Origin: Acidobacteriota bacterium
GTDB taxonomy: Bacteria > Acidobacteriota > UBA6911 > RPQK01 > JADFOI01
Direction of reading: 5' to 3'
DNA: 7,162 bases
NCBI GenBank assembly: GCA_029942065.1
Contig: JAPYTY010000100.1
Span: 1-7,162, forward strand
The notes beneath the pieces are model-generated. The model had not been told where the DNA came from and searched no databases. It saw only the letters and a program-made list of their open reading frames with translations. Below, piece after piece: positions 5,801 through 7,162 of this stretch. The position numbers and the translations under genes were made by a program. Positions within the stretch are counted from its first letter, which is position 1. Each line of letters begins with the position of its first letter.

Positions 5801-7162
5801 TTGAGGGAAATGCGAGACATGGCGTGGCTCTTTTTCAGGGAGCTGAAGGGTTGTTCTGGCGCAACCTGGTTCGAGGAAATCCCTTTTCCGGCCTTCGTTT
5901 GGAGGGAAAATCCCGAGCCGAACTCCATTCGAGTCGGTTCCTGGAAAATGGTGCAGGCATCCAGTCGGTGTCTTCAACCCTGCTGTTGTTTGACAGCCTC
6001 ATCACCGGATCCCTTCAGCCGACAGGGGGAGATGGTGTGTTTGCAACGGCCGGAACGGTGGTGATTCAAAACAGCACGTTTTTTGACAACAGAGGTTTCG
6101 GCCTGAGGCTCTCGGGAGCCCAGCCGACCGTTTCCCACTCGATCTTTCAGCAGAATGGCAGCGGGGATCTGTCGGGAGCGAGTTCCGATGATTTTGTAAG
6201 TAACCTCATCAGCGACGGAATGTTCGAAGGAGTCAATGGGAACAGGGGCGGTGAGGCAAATTTCGCTGATCCCCTGAGTCTGAATTTTTCACTCCAGTCG
6301 GGTTCTCCGGCCATTGATCGAGGTGAGGCCGAGGTGGTTCTGTCTTCCCTTGATCTGTTCTCCCATGAGCGAGCCGTCGATGGAGATGGAGATGGAGAGA
6401 CCCGGGTGGACCTGGGCGCCATTGAGTTTGGGTCCGTTTTTGGAGTGCCTCTGATGGTGCCCGTCCTTTCCCGTGCTTGGACTGAGTTTGTGGGTCTGGC
6501 CCTGACCAATGCCTTCGGTCAGGATGCCACCCTGGAACTGCGGGCCTTTGATGACAAGGGCCGATTGCTCGGCAGTCTCCAGACTCTGGAGGTTGCCGGT
6601 CAAAAGGGGTCTGCGGTACTCCTTGAAGATCTCTTCGATACGGTTTCGGCGGCATGGATCCAGATTCGTTCCAGCCAACCGGAACTGACCAGCCTTGTGC
6701 TCGAGGGCGATCCTGGAATGGGCTTTCTGGCCGGAGCTGAATTGTCCCTGGCCCGCTCCAACCGGCTGATTTTTCCCGAGGTTCGTAATCAGGAAAATGA
6801 AGAAACCTGGCTTTACCTGATCAATCCCAATCCGGAAGAAATCGAGGTGCGTCTCAAATGGACCCGTTCCGATGGTTCAAGCCTGGAGAGCCTGTTCCAG
6901 CTGGTGGGCAAGGGTCTTTTTGTATCCACCTTTCGACAGACTTTCGGGGAAGGTAGCGGGGGTTTCGTGAGTGCCACCGTGGAGGGGGGACAGACCCTTG
7001 TCGGGATGGAGATTTTTGGGCTTTCCGGTGCGCGGGGCGGACTGGCGGCCCTGGATGTCAATGCTTCCCGATCCCAACTCTTCTCCGCCCATTTCGCCTC
7101 CCTCGATGACGTGAGAACTTCCTTGCACCTGATTAACACCGGTCCGGCGACCCGGGTCGAGG
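2845..7162 (+). CDS. Large secreted subtilisin-like protease with PA, Fn3-like and beta-helix domains (3' end outside window)
   Basis: The frame is open for 1439 codons and runs off the window, so the protein is C-terminally partial. ATG 2845 starts a signal peptide (MKRLVLGFIVLGF, cleavage likely after LPA at residue 20); an in-frame GTG at 2800 would add 15 residues. Domains: I9-like propeptide about 34-139; S8 protease with catalytic Asp174 (IIDSG), His234 (GHGSQVAG), oxyanion Asn334 (AAAGNAG) and Ser561 (GTSFATPM); a PA domain inserted at about 395-495, with GKVVLIRRGTCFF and a likely Cys414-Cys434 bond; Fn3-like domain about 633-740; right-handed beta-helix about 753-1135 (repeated N-x-I/F and G-I/L-x-L/V coils); choice-of-anchor Q-like motif with DGDGDG and VDLGAIEFG (1179-1196); then repeats of about 105 residues starting at 1202, 1307 and 1411. 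It should be exported and cleave proteins at or outside the cell surface. The beta-helix may bind or cut polysaccharide, which is inferred. All catalytic residues are intact. It lacks a clear ribosome site. Confidence 0.93.
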   Translation, partial: MKRLVLGFIVLGFLSQPLPAFQNPSPLAEESETYLVVLRELSVVEKTLEWTPEGSMQLRRAVLGSLEAVGFQQQIEDDQLRFLRTFSQSSAGIGTGRLDVLDRRTYLLNTLLVRAPAGEIDRLREHPEVRAVYPNREFHPLLDSAPFLIGAPELWEAVGGVGQAGQGMRIGIIDSGINQDHPMFQGEGFTAPVGFPLGDVGFTNDKIIVARTYVKPELGLREQDNQTPEDELGHGSQVAGVAGGRLVTDSLVTIQGVAPRAFLGSYKVFGSPSVNPTTTAAALIAAIEDAVLDGMDVINLSLGGPARHPDQDPEQIAISLAVEAGVVVVAAAGNAGPDPYTITSPGTSPDAITVGASSNARIFASALEITADSSLPMELERIGYVAGTGEVISESVGPLPIVSVRTLDETELACESLPTGSLSGKVVLIRRGTCFFSLKAGNVFDADAEGMVVYNNVEGSAVVMSGLDGIQEPAVMIERSFGEALRDFLIAGAPSEITFRPVDENVSFPTQPDLVAEFSGRGPSIDLTIKPDLTAPGENIHTASNETVPEPRFSLQSSGTSFATPMVSGAAVLIKQQHPEWAENISAVEMARAIKSALVNTTARSAVWQGEPANSIHTGNGRLDLARATRVTAVLDPVSASFGLVEQDLSLHLERSFNLTNLDPGLQSFEIEWSETVGNSTVEITVSPSSLTLSSGEIGQFRVSADFEPPLTGGIFEGFVRITSVHSETDLSATYWGGVTVEDDSVVLRVAQAGPSGFSTLASALDAAQPGNAIEISDDGIYSEVLNITRNRDGLDLDGLILRSAPGKFPIIDAGPVTNTEAVITVSDLDRVTIEGLGIKGGAGGISFRNTSGVIRNNTIEDTLQSSSSHGIALFSSRAHIFGNILRGNGGSGIVAFASSALIQENQIGGGNRIHGIFASPGGPLGIFENQIVDNGNGQFEGQGIRISSNEALIKGNTIRGSQGSSGDGIRVSGTPSRVSFMDNTIEGNARHGVALFQGAEGLFWRNLVRGNPFSGLRLEGKSRAELHSSRFLENGAGIQSVSSTLLLFDSLITGSLQPTGGDGVFATAGTVVIQNSTFFDNRGFGLRLSGAQPTVSHSIFQQNGSGDLSGASSDDFVSNLISDGMFEGVNGNRGGEANFADPLSLNFSLQSGSPAIDRGEAEVVLSSLDLFSHERAVDGDGDGETRVDLGAIEFGSVFGVPLMVPVLSRAWTEFVGLALTNAFGQDATLELRAFDDKGRLLGSLQTLEVAGQKGSAVLLEDLFDTVSAAWIQIRSSQPELTSLVLEGDPGMGFLAGAELSLARSNRLIFPEVRNQENEETWLYLINPNPEEIEVRLKWTRSDGSSLESLFQLVGKGLFVSTFRQTFGEGSGGFVSATVEGGQTLVGMEIFGLSGARGGLAALDVNASRSQLFSAHFASLDDVRTSLHLINTGPATRVE
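5051..5059 (+). repeat. G9 homopolymer inside the protease gene
   Basis: Nine G residues encode part of W736-G737-G738-V739, at the junction of the Fn3-like and beta-helix regions. With eight Gs the next codon becomes TAA; with ten Gs a TGA follows within a few codons. It may be a slippage or phase-variation site, or only a hard-to-sequence run. Confidence 0.85.
6379..6396 (+). repeat. Three tandem GATGGA hexamers coding DGDGDG
   Basis: GATGGA is repeated exactly three times and encodes residues 1179-1184 of the protease, an Asp/Gly-rich potential calcium-binding loop at the end of the beta-helix region. Gain or loss of units would keep the frame. Confidence 0.8.

Overview
The window looks like a piece of a bacterial chromosome, moderately GC-rich, with a relaxed gene density. 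The style of the genes (a secreted zinc-dependent phospholipase C/S1-P1-type enzyme whose mature form begins with Trp, a very large secreted subtilase carrying beta-helix and C-terminal repeat regions, and intergenic DNA crowded with small hairpins) is most like Acidobacteriota or a similar deep-branching, environmental lineage. That placement is an inference from protein style. No rRNA, tRNA, phage gene, insertion sequence or CRISPR array is visible.

Layout. Positions 1-328 hold a plausible promoter, a strong Shine-Dalgarno and a small four-cysteine protein of unknown function. Twelve bases later (341-1188) comes a zinc-dependent phospholipase C/S1-P1 nuclease family gene that is broken as written. 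Its parts lie in three successive reading frames, with shifts at a T7 run and near 486-492, plus an in-frame TAA at 514-516. Positions 1189-1491 are non-coding and hold compact palindromes, including three hairpins separated by a TTCTCY linker with 28-nt spacing. A class II histone-deacetylase-like amidohydrolase lies on the minus strand (1492-2520), convergent with the broken gene.

A 324-bp divergent intergenic region (2521-2844) has a consensus TATAAT, a mini-ORF, an orphan strong Shine-Dalgarno-like sequence and a small inverted repeat. From 2845 to the window end one reading frame stays open for 1439 codons without a stop. It encodes a secreted S8 (subtilisin) protease with signal peptide, I9-like propeptide, catalytic domain interrupted by a PA domain, Fn3-like domain, right-handed beta-helix, an Asp/Gly-rich motif of choice-of-anchor Q type, and at least two and a half C-terminal repeats of about 105 residues.

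Together the genes suggest a cell that invests in secreted degradation (protease, phospholipase/nuclease-like enzyme). The deacetylase is a cytoplasmic housekeeping or catabolic enzyme with no evident link to its neighbours. The most unusual points are the protease/beta-helix fusion, a G9 run inside it where a one-base slip either way gives a prompt stop between the protease and beta-helix halves, the repairable lesions in the phospholipase-like gene, and the regularly spaced hairpin array.
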